DNA from: Astragalus membranaceus
Taxonomy: Eukaryota; Streptophyta; Magnoliopsida; Fabales; Fabaceae
Reading direction: 5' to 3'
Assembly: GCA_039519185.1 (NCBI GenBank)
Contig: CM076850.1
Span: 163,326,974 to 163,390,973, forward strand
DNA length: 64,000 nt
Shown: positions 1 to 11,300 of the stretch, piece after piece
Layout: the number at the start of each line of letters is the position of its first letter
Position numbering within the stretch: position 1 is the first letter of the stretch
Made by a program: the position numbers and the translations under genes
Notes under the pieces: model-generated
What the model was told of the DNA's origin: nothing
Seen by the model: only the letters and a program-made list of their open reading frames with translations
The model's database searches: none

Positions 1-922
1 TGTCTAAATGTCTTTAAACAACCTTTCATTCATATCAATCTTTGAGTTCTATTCGTAGACCATGTCTGTACCTACGAATCTACTTATTTCAGTTAATCAT
101 TCCCAAAATAAGCTTGAAAGCATTAAAGCGCAATGATTGAAACGCAAAAGTCATAATATTATGTTGACACTACTCAAGGTTCATTACAAACTAAGAATAA
201 TCCAACTACTAAGTGCTTAGCTCATGATAAGCATCATCAACACAATACAAACTAAAAAGCTTATATTACCGTGAGTGAACAAGAGATGAACGGTTACAAA
301 AGATGCACTCCGTGGATTCCAAGTCATGCACGGCTGGAAGATGCTATGGCGTGGCTAAACCGTAGGTAAGGATGAGAAAAATAAACTAAAAATAAAAGCT
401 TCAAGAAATGGAGGATAAAAATGTGTCATTAGTCTTCTTCCCAAAAAAAACTCTCTATGTCTCTAATCGAATCTGTGTTGGGGGAGAAGATAGGTAGATA
501 TTATCTTTATCTCATAAAATGGTTTTTACAAAAAGGTGATAGTGACACTTATCACCAACTAACAAATATCCTTTAGTAAGAAAATGCCAAGTGTCCTTTT
601 CAACCCACTTGGAAGCTTCTGTGTCAGGCTTTCAGCAGAGGATTGACACGATGACTCATCAAATAGTCGTGAGCTCCAATATTGTCCAGCTGTCCCACCG
701 CCATATAGCGCTATAGCGGTTACCGCTGCAGCACTAACAACACATTAAAACACTCAAAATGGCACCCTTTGTGCCAAATGTTAGGAAATTAACTCTCAGT
801 CTCATTTATACTTCTAATTACATATTTACATAATAAAGTACTAATATTACTTGAGAATTTGCCCTAGTTAAAGTGATAAGAGCACAAATAACACATATAA
901 ATATGAGTTATCAACCACCAAC
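1..922. other. Intergenic, no gene recognised
   Basis: No open frame with recognisable protein similarity was seen on either strand. A short GC-rich stretch near 700-735 holds an imperfect palindrome around GCGCTATAGCG. The rest is AT-rich and looks like ordinary intergenic or old repeat sequence. Confidence 0.5.
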
Positions 923-1150
923 ATGAATGTTGAGCTACAAGCCATTGCTCAGGGTTTTACCACTGCTTCTCAAAATGGTTATCAGAACCTAGTTTGTGAA
1001 TCTAATTCGATGACAATGTTGTGCTTGGCGTTCTTTTCTTCCATCCTTATGCTCTTATTGTTGACTACATTTGCTTTTTCTTGGTGCGTGATTAACATTT
1101 ATCCTTCACTCACTTCCTTCATGAAGGAAGCTCGTGTGCAGACTAGCTAG
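923..1150 (+). pseudogene. Possible degraded RNase H-like (RVT_3) fragment
   Basis: The 75-codon open frame begins with a stretch (ELQAIAQGF, then NLVCESNSM) that resembles the central part of the plant RVT_3 RNase H-like domain found in non-LTR retroelements and related host proteins. There an ELxAIxxG helix is followed by a strand ending in ES(D/N)S. The second half turns into a hydrophobic, low-complexity stretch that does not fit the domain, as expected after a frameshift. No flanking domain or splice structure supports a live gene. It could also be a chance small membrane-protein-like frame. Confidence 0.25.
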
Positions 1151-1213
1151 CCAAACAAGGTTTATCTATGGAGTATGATGTTCATTATTGGCGGCTCTAC
1201 CCTCCGCTATATC

Positions 1214-2624
1214 TAGAGCTGTCAATTTGGCCCCAAGCCCAGCCCCATTGGCCCCCAATTAAGCCCCATAAAATTGAAGCCCCTATTAATGGGACTTTTT
1301 TTAGCCCCAGGCCACACTTTTAAATTTTTTAATGGGTTAGGGCCAGGGCTTTGTGGGCTGGCCTCCAAATTTTTTTCTCATTCTTTTCCCACTATTTACA
1401 CCGCCACTTTCATTCTTTTACCCCCTACCTCTTCTCCCTCCCTCTCACCACCACCTTCTTCTCCCTCTCACCACAACCACCACCACCACCACCATCACCG
1501 TCTCCCACTCACCACCACCACCACCACCACCTTCTTTTCCCTCTGACCACCACCTCCTTATCCCTCTCACCACCACCTCTTTTCCCACTATTTATACCTT
1601 CACTTTCATTCTTTCACCATCTTCCTCTTCTTCCTCACTCCCACCACCATCACCATCTTCCACTCACCACCACCTCCTTCTCCCACCCACCACCACCACC
1701 AGTCCACCACCACCACCAGTCCACCACCACCACCACCACCACCTCCCACTCACCACAACCACCACAACCTCATTTTCTTCTCATAACTATCACCTCCCCT
1801 CCCTCTTTTCCAACCCCCACTTTCATTCTTTCACCTCCCCTCCCTCTTTACCGTCACTAGCACCACCACCTCCTTATCCCTCTCACTACCATAACCACCA
1901 CCACAACCTCATTTTCTTTCTCACAACTATCACTATCACCCACTATCACCACCAAACAAACAAGCTAGAGGCTTCCATCTATTTAACCAAAAAATTCTGC
2001 CTTAGTTTTTTTTGTCCTTTCTATTATCAAAAAGTCTTCATAAATACTGAAATTTAAAAAAATAACTGAACTATATAGGCCTTAAAAAATTTTACTAGAT
2101 ATATATTTATATATGTAGATATAGATAGGTTATCAGAATGAGGAAATATGAAGTTGCTTTTGATTTATGTTGTTTTATTATATACTGGTAGTAGCTATTT
2201 GTAAGAGAAAAAACTTCAGCTCATAGTCATTTTCCTAGATCATCATCAGTTATAGATAAGAGGAAAGAACAAGTTAAATGTAGGAAAATGTTTTCCATTT
2301 GGTATACAAGCATTTCTGTTGTGTCTTCAGGTAAGTTAAATACCAAAATTCATTTTAGTTTTCAAGATTAACGAAGGACAACGGGAGGACTTGTAATTTC
2401 CAGTTTTTTTGTAAAAAAGTAAATAAATTTTTAGGACTCATGGGCTGGCCTAGGTCGAAGCCCACATAGGTCCGTGGGTAATTTTCAATTTCGTTGCAAA
2501 AACATAAAATTAAGGGCATTGGACTGGCCCTGGCCCACTCAGTTTGGGGCCTCCGTGGGCTTTTGGGCCCATAGGCCTTTTGGCCCATGGGCCATGTGGG
2601 GCTGGGGCCAAATTGACGGCTCTA
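1214..2624. mobile_element. Non-autonomous hAT-like DNA transposon, 1411 bp
   Basis: The ends are inverted repeats. The left end starts TAGAGCTGTCAATTTGG and the right end, read inward, starts TAGAGCCGTCAATTTGG. The similarity continues through a GCCCC-rich subterminal stretch. The 8-bp sequence GCTATATC occurs directly on both sides (1206-1213 and 2625-2632), which fits the 8-bp target-site duplication of the hAT superfamily. The interior has no transposase: it is a long CCACCA/CCTCCC-type low-complexity tract and AT-rich sequence. The class call rests on the TSD length and terminal sequence only. Confidence 0.7.
1430..1950. repeat. Degenerate CCACCA/CTCCC pyrimidine-rich simple repeat
   Basis: This is a long tract of CCACCACCA, CTCTCCCTC and TTCCCACTAT-type units inside the hAT-like element. 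It contains almost no purine-rich triplets, so all three forward frames stay open by composition alone. Those frames are not genes. Confidence 0.8.
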
Positions 2625-3009
2625 GCTATATCTACTTCTCTTCTAGCTGATACTACGTGGAGGATTTTACTTTTCCCACACCCCCTCCTACTCACCACAC
2701 ACCCCCAAACCCCCTAAATCCCTAAAATACCCTTCAATTAAAAACATTTCATCTCTCACTCTCCCTCCCAAACACTCTCACACCCCCTTCACTCTCAACC
2801 GAACCCTAACGCCTCCCCCACCCCAAATTCGATTTCTCACCCTCACTCTCCCTCTCAATCTCAACTCCACCATTTTTGAAGCTTCAATCTCGCATTCTAC
2901 GCACCAGGTACTCCCTCCCTCACTTTCCTGTCTTTCCATTTCATCGTTTTCATTTTTTCTGCATATGCGACGCGTTCGGTTGGCCTTCCCCGAACGTTTC
3001 TGGGAACGA

Positions 3010-3145
3010 AGGTGTTCGAATGAGGTCATGCGAACACCTTTCGAATGAGGCCATGCGAACACCCGTTCGAATGGGGTTGTTCGAACACGTGCGAATGCTT
3101 CTGTTCGAACAGGTGCGAATGATGCTGTTCGAACAGGTGTGACAG
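3010..3145. repeat. Subterminal TTCGAA/TGCGAA iterons, left cluster of the MULE
   Basis: About six TTCGAA motifs, near 3015, 3040, 3066, 3080, 3104 and 3128, alternate with TGCGAA motifs at a period of roughly 24 bp (for example GTTCGAACAGGTGCGAATG). A related cluster lies in the opposite subterminal region of the same element. The arrangement resembles the arrays of transposase-binding motifs near the ends of some DNA transposons. The role is inferred. Confidence 0.65.
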
Positions 3146-3213
3146 TAACAGTATTGTTTCTGTTATTTTGCTGATTATGTTGCTTAATTGGTTTAATGGT
3201 TGTTGTTTCAGAT

Positions 3214-4333
3214 ATGGTGAGGCATCGTGGCGGTAGTTCGCAACAGCCGGAGCGTAGGCCACCCCCGACGGCTTCCGAACGCAAACGGAGGCAAGATGGA
3301 GCTGAACCTTCCCGGAGGGGTAGGCGTAGGGACATCCCTCCTCCCCCACCGGAGGTTGATGATATTGTCCGGGATGTTGAGCGTGATGCTCAATTTCCGG
3401 CATATGAGCTGGCCGGCCCTTCTGGTCATGCACATGAGGAGGGAGGTGCTCAACATGAGGAGGATGTTGAGCCTCAGGAGCCTGCTGCTGCTCCTAGGGC
3501 TACATTCCCATTCCCTGGTGGACCTGTTGATGGTTCTGTCTTGCCCACATACGGGTCTCATATTTTGACTGAGTTCTATGCTGGCCGGGTAAGTTATTGT
3601 TATATAATAGCGTGTTGTCAATTTTGTTTCTTATTTTGTTGAACATATTGGCTTATTGTGCCGGTGTCATTTGTCAATGCAGGTTCGGCCGGACATAACT
3701 ACGATTCCACATGGACCGGTTAACCTTGTGGTCCATGCTAGGATCAGGGAGACTCTTATCCTATCGGGGTTGTTCCCTCTCATAGGACTTGGTTTTCCCC
3801 TCACTCACAAGGGGCTGCTGAACGCATTCATAGAGCGTTGGCAGCCGGATACATCATCATTCCACCTTCCTGTGGGTGAGATGTCTATCACCCTTGATGA
3901 TGTATCCCAGCTGCTACACATCCCCATCACGGGCCAGTTCTATGACATGCCTGACTGGACTTCGTGGCAGGGAGAGCAGCTGCTGATTGACTATTTGGGG
4001 GCCACCCCCCAAGATGCCGCTGAACAGACTTCTGCGCGAGGGTTGTCAGTTGGTCTTGTATGGCTGAGGGATCATGTCTACCACCCAGCCATAGCTGAGC
4101 AGAGGTGGCATCATGCTGCTAGGGCCTATTTGCTCTATCTTTTGGGCTGCACATTGTTCGCAGACAAGTCAGGAAGCAAGGTTAAGCTTGGCTACCTAGG
4201 TATGCTTCTTGATTTGAACAATGTTGGAGACTACTGCTGGGGGGCAATGGCCCTTGCCCATCTTTATGATCAGCTGAAGGATGCTTCAAGAAAGAAGACG
4301 AAGAAGATGGCTGGTCATATGGCTCTACTACAG
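3214..4333 (+). CDS. Plant mobile domain (PMD, MAIN-like) protein, transposon-borne, 3' end truncated
   Basis: Two exons join in phase 0: 3214-3588 (125 codons) and 3683-4333 (217 codons), with donor GTAAGT and acceptor TGCAG. I chose the ATG at 3214 rather than the upstream 3196 because a TTTCAG acceptor at 3206-3211 lies between them, suggesting a 5' leader intron. The first exon encodes a charged, proline-rich disordered region. The second encodes the PMD fold typical of MAIN/MAIL and of 'phosphatase 7 long form homologue' proteins: IRETLILSGLF, a GLLNAFIERW helix, FHLPVGEMSITLDDVSQLL, then an HxxAxAYLLYLLGCTLF stretch. PMD genes are often carried by plant transposons. Reading past 4333 meets a stop almost at once. 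A possible third exon starts near 4424 but lacks the usual PMD C-terminus, so the gene looks truncated. Any cellular role is unknown. Confidence 0.65.
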
Positions 4334-4794
4334 GTATAAAACTTACTTTTTTTTTATAAGTTTGCTTTAGGTTTACTTTCAGATTTATAATCAATCAATG
4401 ATATGTTCGTCGGTGGTGACAGTCCCATGGTGATGAAGGGCAGTTAGGAATTTGGTGGATGAGTACTGGGTTGAGCACAATTGCCATTCCATTTCAGCTT
4501 GGTTGTAGCTGTCAAGAGGGAGAGTAGGTTTTGGTGAAGAAGCAGATTAGGGTTTGGTGAAGAAGGTCTGAGGATGTGAACCCCCTTTTATAATAGGCAT
4601 GGTGAAATGTCAGCCGTTGATTTCATTTTTAGATCACAAATCTGAGCCGTTTAAATTCTATCCGTTCAGACACATTTTTCAAAGGGATTGACATCCACTC
4701 CTTTATCTGACACACATTTGACTGATTGTAAGCCGTTGATCAAAACTGTCGGTGGAATTTGAGACGTCCAATATTTGTCGCTCTGCAACACTGG

Positions 4795-4955
4795 TTCGAA
4801 CAGCCTCATGCGAACATATTCGCATGACCACATTCGAACCTGTTCGCATGACCCCATTCGAACAGATGAAAAACACCCAAGAGGGTGTGTCCCCATATTT
4901 AACACACGCGAATGGCCGCGTGCGAACCTGTTCGAAGGCCCGTGTTCGAACAGGT
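4795..4955. repeat. Subterminal TTCGAA/TGCGAA iterons, right cluster of the MULE
   Basis: This contains repeated GGTTCGAACAG, CATGCGAAC, ATTCGAACCTG and GTTCGAACAGGTG motifs, largely in inverse orientation to the left cluster. Together the clusters make the element symmetrical well inside its terminal inverted repeats. Confidence 0.6.
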
Positions 4956-5057
4956 GAAAATTCGTGAAAAAAAAGAGGTTTGGCCTGGCCTTTTGGTCAT
5001 TTCACACCCTTATGGGGTGTGTTTCGAGTAGGAGGGGGTGTGGGAAAAGCAAACGCC

Positions 5058-5388
5058 CTACATGGATTCTTAGAATAAGACCTTAACGGGTTTGCCTTGT
5101 TTGTTTTTTCCTTTATTTTTAATAAAAAAATAAGTTTCATAAATAACAACGACAACGGCAATAATTAATATTAAAATTAACACGCTTAATAATAATTAGA
5201 AAATCGAAAAGAAATGCATAAAGTGTAGCTAGATTTTAATTTTATTATATTTTCCCTTTTAATAAAAGGAAAGGCATAAAACGATGTCGGAAGTCGTCCA
5301 TTTTCACGGTTGGCCACCCCCGCGGTGAAGAAGCAGCAGACACAGTGAAGAAAATAGAACAGAGCGATCACAAGTCACTGCACAAGAA
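5058..5388 (+). promoter_or_regulatory. Presumed promoter and 5' UTR of TASH3
   Basis: This is the only host sequence left between the MULE target duplication and the TASH3 ATG. The first half is AT-rich (many TAATAATT and AAATAAAA runs, with TTTATTATATTTTCCC near 5235-5255 as a possible TATA-type region). The second half is mixed-composition leader sequence ending GCACAAGAA just before the ATG. No motif can be assigned with certainty. The close MULE insertion may have displaced or replaced distal promoter elements. Confidence 0.4.
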
Positions 5389-8300
5389 ATGGCGGTAATT
5401 CCTCACAACGTATTCTCACTGCATTTCCTTCGAAATTCGAACTATTCGCTCCTTGTTCCTAACTCTAGATTTATGCAGGACTCTTCCGGAAAGACGTTGA
5501 TGGATCTGATAACGGCGGACCCAACCCCGGCGCCGTCATCATCCTCGACATCGAGTGTGGCAGCATCTCCGGCGACAAATCCATCGGGATCTTTGCCCTC
5601 CGCGTTAGGCAAACCCGCTACTGAGAAGAAATCGAAGAGAGCCGCATTGATGCAGATCCAGAACGATACCATTTCCGCTGCCAAAGCTGCTCTAAATCCA
5701 GTTAGAACTAATATCATGCCTCAAAGGCAAAAGAAAAAGGTTCCGCAATTTCTTCTCTTCTTTCTCATCTTGGCAATAATTTGATAATTGGTTTATAGTG
5801 CATCGTGGATCAGTTAGTTTTGTTTTCAACAACATTGGCTTTGTACATGTACTTGAAAGCTTTGTGCTATAATTGACTACAGTTTAGTTGATACGATAAT
5901 ATTGATAAATTGGCAATGCATAATCCTGTGCGTTTGATCTTGGTTTTAGCCGCCAGTTTCATATTCACAACTCGCAAGAAGTATCCATGAACTAGCTGCC
6001 ACTTCTGATCAGGTAATTGTGGAAACTTTGTTTTGTGAGATGACTTGAAAAGTGGAAACTCTCTCATGTTGGTTTTTTTGTTGGTAATATGGTTTCAGAA
6101 ACGTTCTCAACGGCAATTAGTGCATCATGTATTTCCAAAACTTGCCGTGTATAATTCCGTGGACCCTTCCTTGGCTCCTTCTCTTCTCATGGTATGCCCC
6201 AATTCCCTTTAACTTGGATACTTTCATGTTAATGCAAATTCTTGTTTCTGGTCTTCTTTGCTTTTTTTTTTCAAAACCCTAGTAGCTTGTGTTATTCAGT
6301 TTACATGTCAGATTAAAACTTATTTAGTCCCTAGGTGCTTCTTTCTATGCCTATGGCGTAGTTGGGGAAATTCATTCTTTTACTGGATGGACCTACTGCT
6401 GAATTGCATGTTCTTTGTGTTAGAGTATCAGAGAGAGTGAGAGAAAACTGATCATTATGTAAACTGAATCTTGTATTGAATGAATGAATTACAGAGAGCA
6501 GGTTCCTTTATATAGGTAACCTGTGAAGTACAACTTATATGTATTGCTTACACAGTAACTATTTTGACTAACACTAAGCTGAATAGCTTATATAGAAATA
6601 CTAAGACAGTATACGCTAACACCCCCCCACAAGCTCAAGGAGGGTGTGAAGCTGAAGCTGGAGCAACCACTTGAAGCTTGGACTTGAGAAATTGAAATCT
6701 GGCAGAGGATAGAGGCTTGGTAAGGATGTCTGCCCATTGCTCTGCCCAGGCACCTGATAAATGCACAGCTGCTTGGATAGAATTTTGTCTCGAACAGAGA
6801 ACAGGTCAAGTTCCATGTGCTTTGTTCTAGCATGAAGGACAGGGTTGTGTGCCAAAGCTACAACACTCTGGTTGTCACAGAATATCTGAGGAACAGAGTG
6901 ATTGATGCCCAGCTCAGTAAGTAATGACTGAATCCAAGTGACTTCAGCTGTGGCCAGTGCCAGGCTTCTGTACCCAGCTTCTGCACTGGACCTTGCTACA
7001 ACAGTTTTCTTCCTAGCCCACCAAGAGATGAGATTAGGGCCTAGGTAAACAGCAGCTCCAGAGGTTGACTTTCTGTCATCCACATCTGATGCCCAGTCTG
7101 CATCACACCATGCTCTGAGTTGCAGAGACTTGGATATATCAGCTGGTTGAAGAAGTAATCCATGACTGATTGTGCCTTTTAGATACCGGAGTATGCGCTT
7201 GACAACTACCCAGTGAGTTTCTAGAGGGGCAGACATGTATTGGCAAACCTTGTTGACCGCATAGTTGATTTCAGGCCTAGTTATGGTAGTGTATTGTAGA
7301 GCTCCAACAACTGATCTGTAGGTGAGAGGATCAGGCATGTAGTCACTGCCCTGCTTGGTGAGTTTGCAACTGGACACCATTGGGTATGAGATAGCATTTG
7401 CTTCTGCCATGTTAGTTCTGGTTAGCAGATCCCTGATATATTTACTCAGCGAGTAATAGTTTGCCATCAGTCATAGGCTTGACTTCAATACCCAGAAAAT
7501 AGTCCAAAGTACCAAGCTGTTTGAGGGAAAAGACAGAGTCCAGTTGCTGGATGAGTTGCTTGATGAGCTGATTGGAACTTCCAGTAAGTATAATATCATC
7601 CACATAAACTAGTAGATAAACCACAACTGCTGCTTTCTTGTAAACAAACAAGGAAGGATCACATCTACTGCCATTGAAGCCAAGTTGCAGCAGAGTGGAC
7701 TTAAGCTTGTCAAACCAAGCACGAGGTGCTTGTTTGAGACCATAAATTGCCTTGTTGAGCTTGCAAACCAAGGATTTGTCATGAGATTCAAAGCCTTGGG
7801 GTTGAGTCATGTACACTTCTTCAGATAGAGAGCCATTCAAAAAGGCATTGTTAACATCAATTTGATGAAGGTCCCACTTATGGCTATGAGCAATGGTAAG
7901 AATGGTGCGGATAGTGACTGGTTTAATTACAGGAGAGAAAGTTTCATTGAAATCTTGACCTTGCTGCTGGTGGAAACCTTTGGCTACCAACCTTGCCTTG
8001 TACTTGTTTAGAGAGCCATAAGCATTTTCTTTAACTCTAAATACCCATTTGCAACCAATCACATTTTTCCTAGGTGGTGGAGGCACCAATGACCAGGTAT
8101 TGTTTCTCATTAGAGCAACATATTCATCAGCCATGGCTGCCTGCCAGGCAGGCTGTTGTAAAGCTGTTTTGACAGATTTAAGTTCAATGTGAGTTAGGAG
8201 GAGAGTAGGTTGAAGTCTAGGTTTGACTATGCCTGATTTGGATCGAGTTTGCATAGGGTGAGTGTTAATTGGAGGAGGAGTGACTGAAGATAGTTCAATT

Positions 8301-11300
8301 GTGGTGCTGGCAGTGGCCATAGAGTTAGGATGTGAGGTGCTGACTGATGGTGAGGGACTAGGAACAGGGTCAGGTTGGTTAACTGAAGTAGGTGCAGTGC
8401 TTGGTGATGAAGGAGAGTTAGGGGGTGGATTGGGAATGGGTGTGGCAAGTTGGTGAGGGATGTTTGGGTTTGGAATGGTTGCTGTGGGAAAGTTATTGTT
8501 TGTAGGGCTGATAGGTGAGGGATTAGTGGAGGATTCAAAGAGTTGTTTGTAAGGGAATTTAACCTCATTAAAGATCACATCCTTAGAGATATAGATGCGT
8601 CCACTAGGGGAGAGGCATTTGTATCCCTTGTGTGATGAAGAGTATCCCAAGAACACACACTCATGAGAAGTCAAGTTTGTGAGCATTATAGGGTCGAAGA
8701 CAAGGAAAGCAGCTACACCCAAACACTTTTAGTGAGGAGAAATTAGGAAGTTGACCATGAAGCACATGAAAGGGGATGTCTCCATTTAGTGAGGCTGAAG
8801 GTAATCTATTGATTAGATGAACTGCGGTTGCAAAGGCATGATCCCAAAAATGTAGGGGTAAGTTGGCTTGGAAGAGGAGAGTTAGACCTAGCTCCACAAT
8901 GTGTCTATGTTTCCTTTCCACCACACCATTTTGGTGGTGGGTGTGAGGGCATATAACACGATGTAGAATACCTAGCTCAGCTAGATACTTGGAAAATAGC
9001 CTGTATTCACCTCCCCAATCAGTTTGAACAGATTTTAGCTTGGTGTTAAATTGAAGCTCTGCCATAGATTTGAGCTCTTTGAAAATTTGGAGTGTTTCGG
9101 ATTTTGACTTGATTTGGTAGAACCAAGTGAATTTAGAGTAAGCATCCACAAAGGTAAGGTAATAGTAAAAACCAGTAGAAGAAGCCATAGGAGATGGTCC
9201 CCATAGGTCACTAAAAACAAGCTGAAGAGGTGCATTATAGACAGTATAGGAAGGAGAAGATGGCAATCTGTGAGATTTGCCTACAACACAAGCATTACAA
9301 AAAGAAGTAGGATCTTTATTAGGTAGAGACAAATTACACAGTTGAGATACAACTTTTAGGGCATTATGACTAGGATGTCCTAATCTTTGATGCCAAATGT
9401 GTAAATTGTGCTGGGAATGGGGAACAATATTAGTAGTACTGTTTACAGTGGGAATTGAATGAGTTACAGCTGAAATAGAGTGAGCTACAGATGGATTTAC
9501 ACTGGAAACAGAGGACAATGGTGACTTTGAAGCAGGTAGACTGACTTGAGTTGAGTGTGGCAGCAAGTCCTTGAACTCATAGAGTCCATCAGAGGCAGCA
9601 CGACCATGGAGCAGAACTTCACGAGTATCCTGAGATTTGACATAGTAGTCATTCAAGTGAAATTCAACAAACACAGGATTATCTCTAAGAAACTTGTGAA
9701 TACTAATCAGATTTTTGGTTATTGCAGGAACATAAAGCAGATTATGTAAATGCAATTTAACATTAGGATTAAAGGGAGAAGTGAATGAAGTGAAACCAGA
9801 GGAGTGGACTTGCAAACCTTGTCCACTGCCTACAAAAACTTGGCTGGGTGTCTCATGAGTGACTTGAGGAACCTGTATGTTCTGAGGATTGTTAATGATG
9901 TGCATAGAGGCAGCTGTGTCACCAAAGAAATTGGGCTGTGCTACTTGAGGTGCTGTCATGACCAAGGCAGTAGCTGGTGCAGGTGCTGGATGAGTTACAG
10001 GGACAACAAGGGCTTGTTGTGGCCATTGTGTGGGTTGTTGTTGTGGTCTGACATAGGTGTAAGGGTTGTAAGGTTACTGAACAGTCTGTGGTGGTGCATT
10101 TGGGTTGTAGTATTGGTTAAAGCGATGATAGCATTGGATAGCAGAGTGTCCAAACTTGTTGCAGACCTGGCACTGCATTTGAAAGCGACCTCCACGGCCA
10201 CGACCTCTGCCACGACCACGATATCCGTAGCCTTCGGTGTTGTGATCTTGGGACTCGGGAGCATTAGGTAATTGAGGAGTTGTGTTTGCTTGATTTTGAG
10301 AGGTCTCCCCAGTAGTTTGTTGAGAGGTAGGAACCTGTGTGACCAGAACAGATGAAACATCATTCTTTGTTTGCTTGCGATAGCGAGTCAGGCGCACCTC
10401 TTGAGCAAGGAGGAGCGACTCTGCTTCTTCCACTGTAACCTCATCATCAAATCGTCTCTCAACAATGGAGATAATCTGATCATACTCTTGAGGAAGACCA
10501 TCAAGAATCGCGTCGAGATGATCTTTGGAAAAGAGAGCGCGTCGACGAGAGATTTGATCTTCGCAAGATACTCTTTCACTGTGCTGTTCTCCAATTGCGT
10601 CGTACGCAACTCGTTTCGCAGTTGACGTATCTTGGTTCGACCTAATTTCTGAAAATATGCGTAGATTTTGTCCCAAAGCTCGAACGAGTGAGAACAACCA
10701 ACAACGCAGGCTTGAATCGCCGTCGAGAGCGTCGTTTGTAGCTAGGAAAGCAACATTTGATCTTGTGCCTCCCAATATTGAAATTCCGGATTCTCATTGT
10801 TAGTTGCGATATCGTCGGTGGTGAGAAAGCGAGGAGGAATCGTCGGCGACACGATGAAGCGGTGAAGCCAATGCGCCTTGATAACAGGCTCGACCTGTTG
10901 GCGCCAAAGCACAAAGTTCTCATCGTGCAGTTTTTCAGTAATCTTGTGTCGAAACTCCTTAATTTCTGAAGTGGCAGAGTTTTCCGTGCTTGCGGAGGTT
11001 CGCGGCACTGTTCTTGAACCAGTAGGGCCAGCATCACCGAGAGGAGGCGGCGGCGGATCTGCGTCGTTGACAGAAGTCATTGGAAGCGAAGCGAAAAAAA
11101 GGAGGAAAAGACGGTTAGGAAGCGGTTACGAGATGGTTAGGATCGGTTAGCTCTTGATACCATGTTAGAGTATCAGAGAGAGTGAGAGAAAACTGATCAT
11201 TATGTAAACTGAATCTTGTATTGAATGAATGAATTACAGAGAGCAGGTTCCTTTATATAGGTAACCTGTGAAGTACAACTTATATGTATTACTTACACAG

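Larger units (their letters stand above)
2662..5057 (+). mobile_element. Mutator-like element (MULE) carrying a plant-mobile-domain gene, 2396 bp
   Basis: The two ends form inverted repeats of about 32 bp sharing the core CTTTTCCCACACCCCCTCC followed by TACTC. The left end begins GGATTTTA and the right end, read inward, begins GGCGTTTG. Flanking direct repeats of 9 bp (CTACGTGGA at 2653-2661, CTACATGGA at 5058-5066, one mismatch) match the 9-bp target duplication of Mutator-like elements. The interior carries a spliced plant-mobile-domain gene and two subterminal clusters of TTCGAA/TGCGAA motifs. No MULE transposase (MuDR/DDE) was seen, so the element is probably non-autonomous. It ends 331 bp upstream of the TASH3 start codon. 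Confidence 0.7.

Noticed and set aside
1274..2057. Long overlapping open frames rich in H, P, S and T
   Set aside because: They are produced by a CCACCA/CTCCC simple repeat that lacks stop codons in every forward frame. No domain or splice support.
2778..3433. Antisense frames with repeated VRT/FEQ units
   Set aside because: They read through the subterminal iterons and the antisense of the PMD exon. The repetition is in the DNA, not a protein repeat family.
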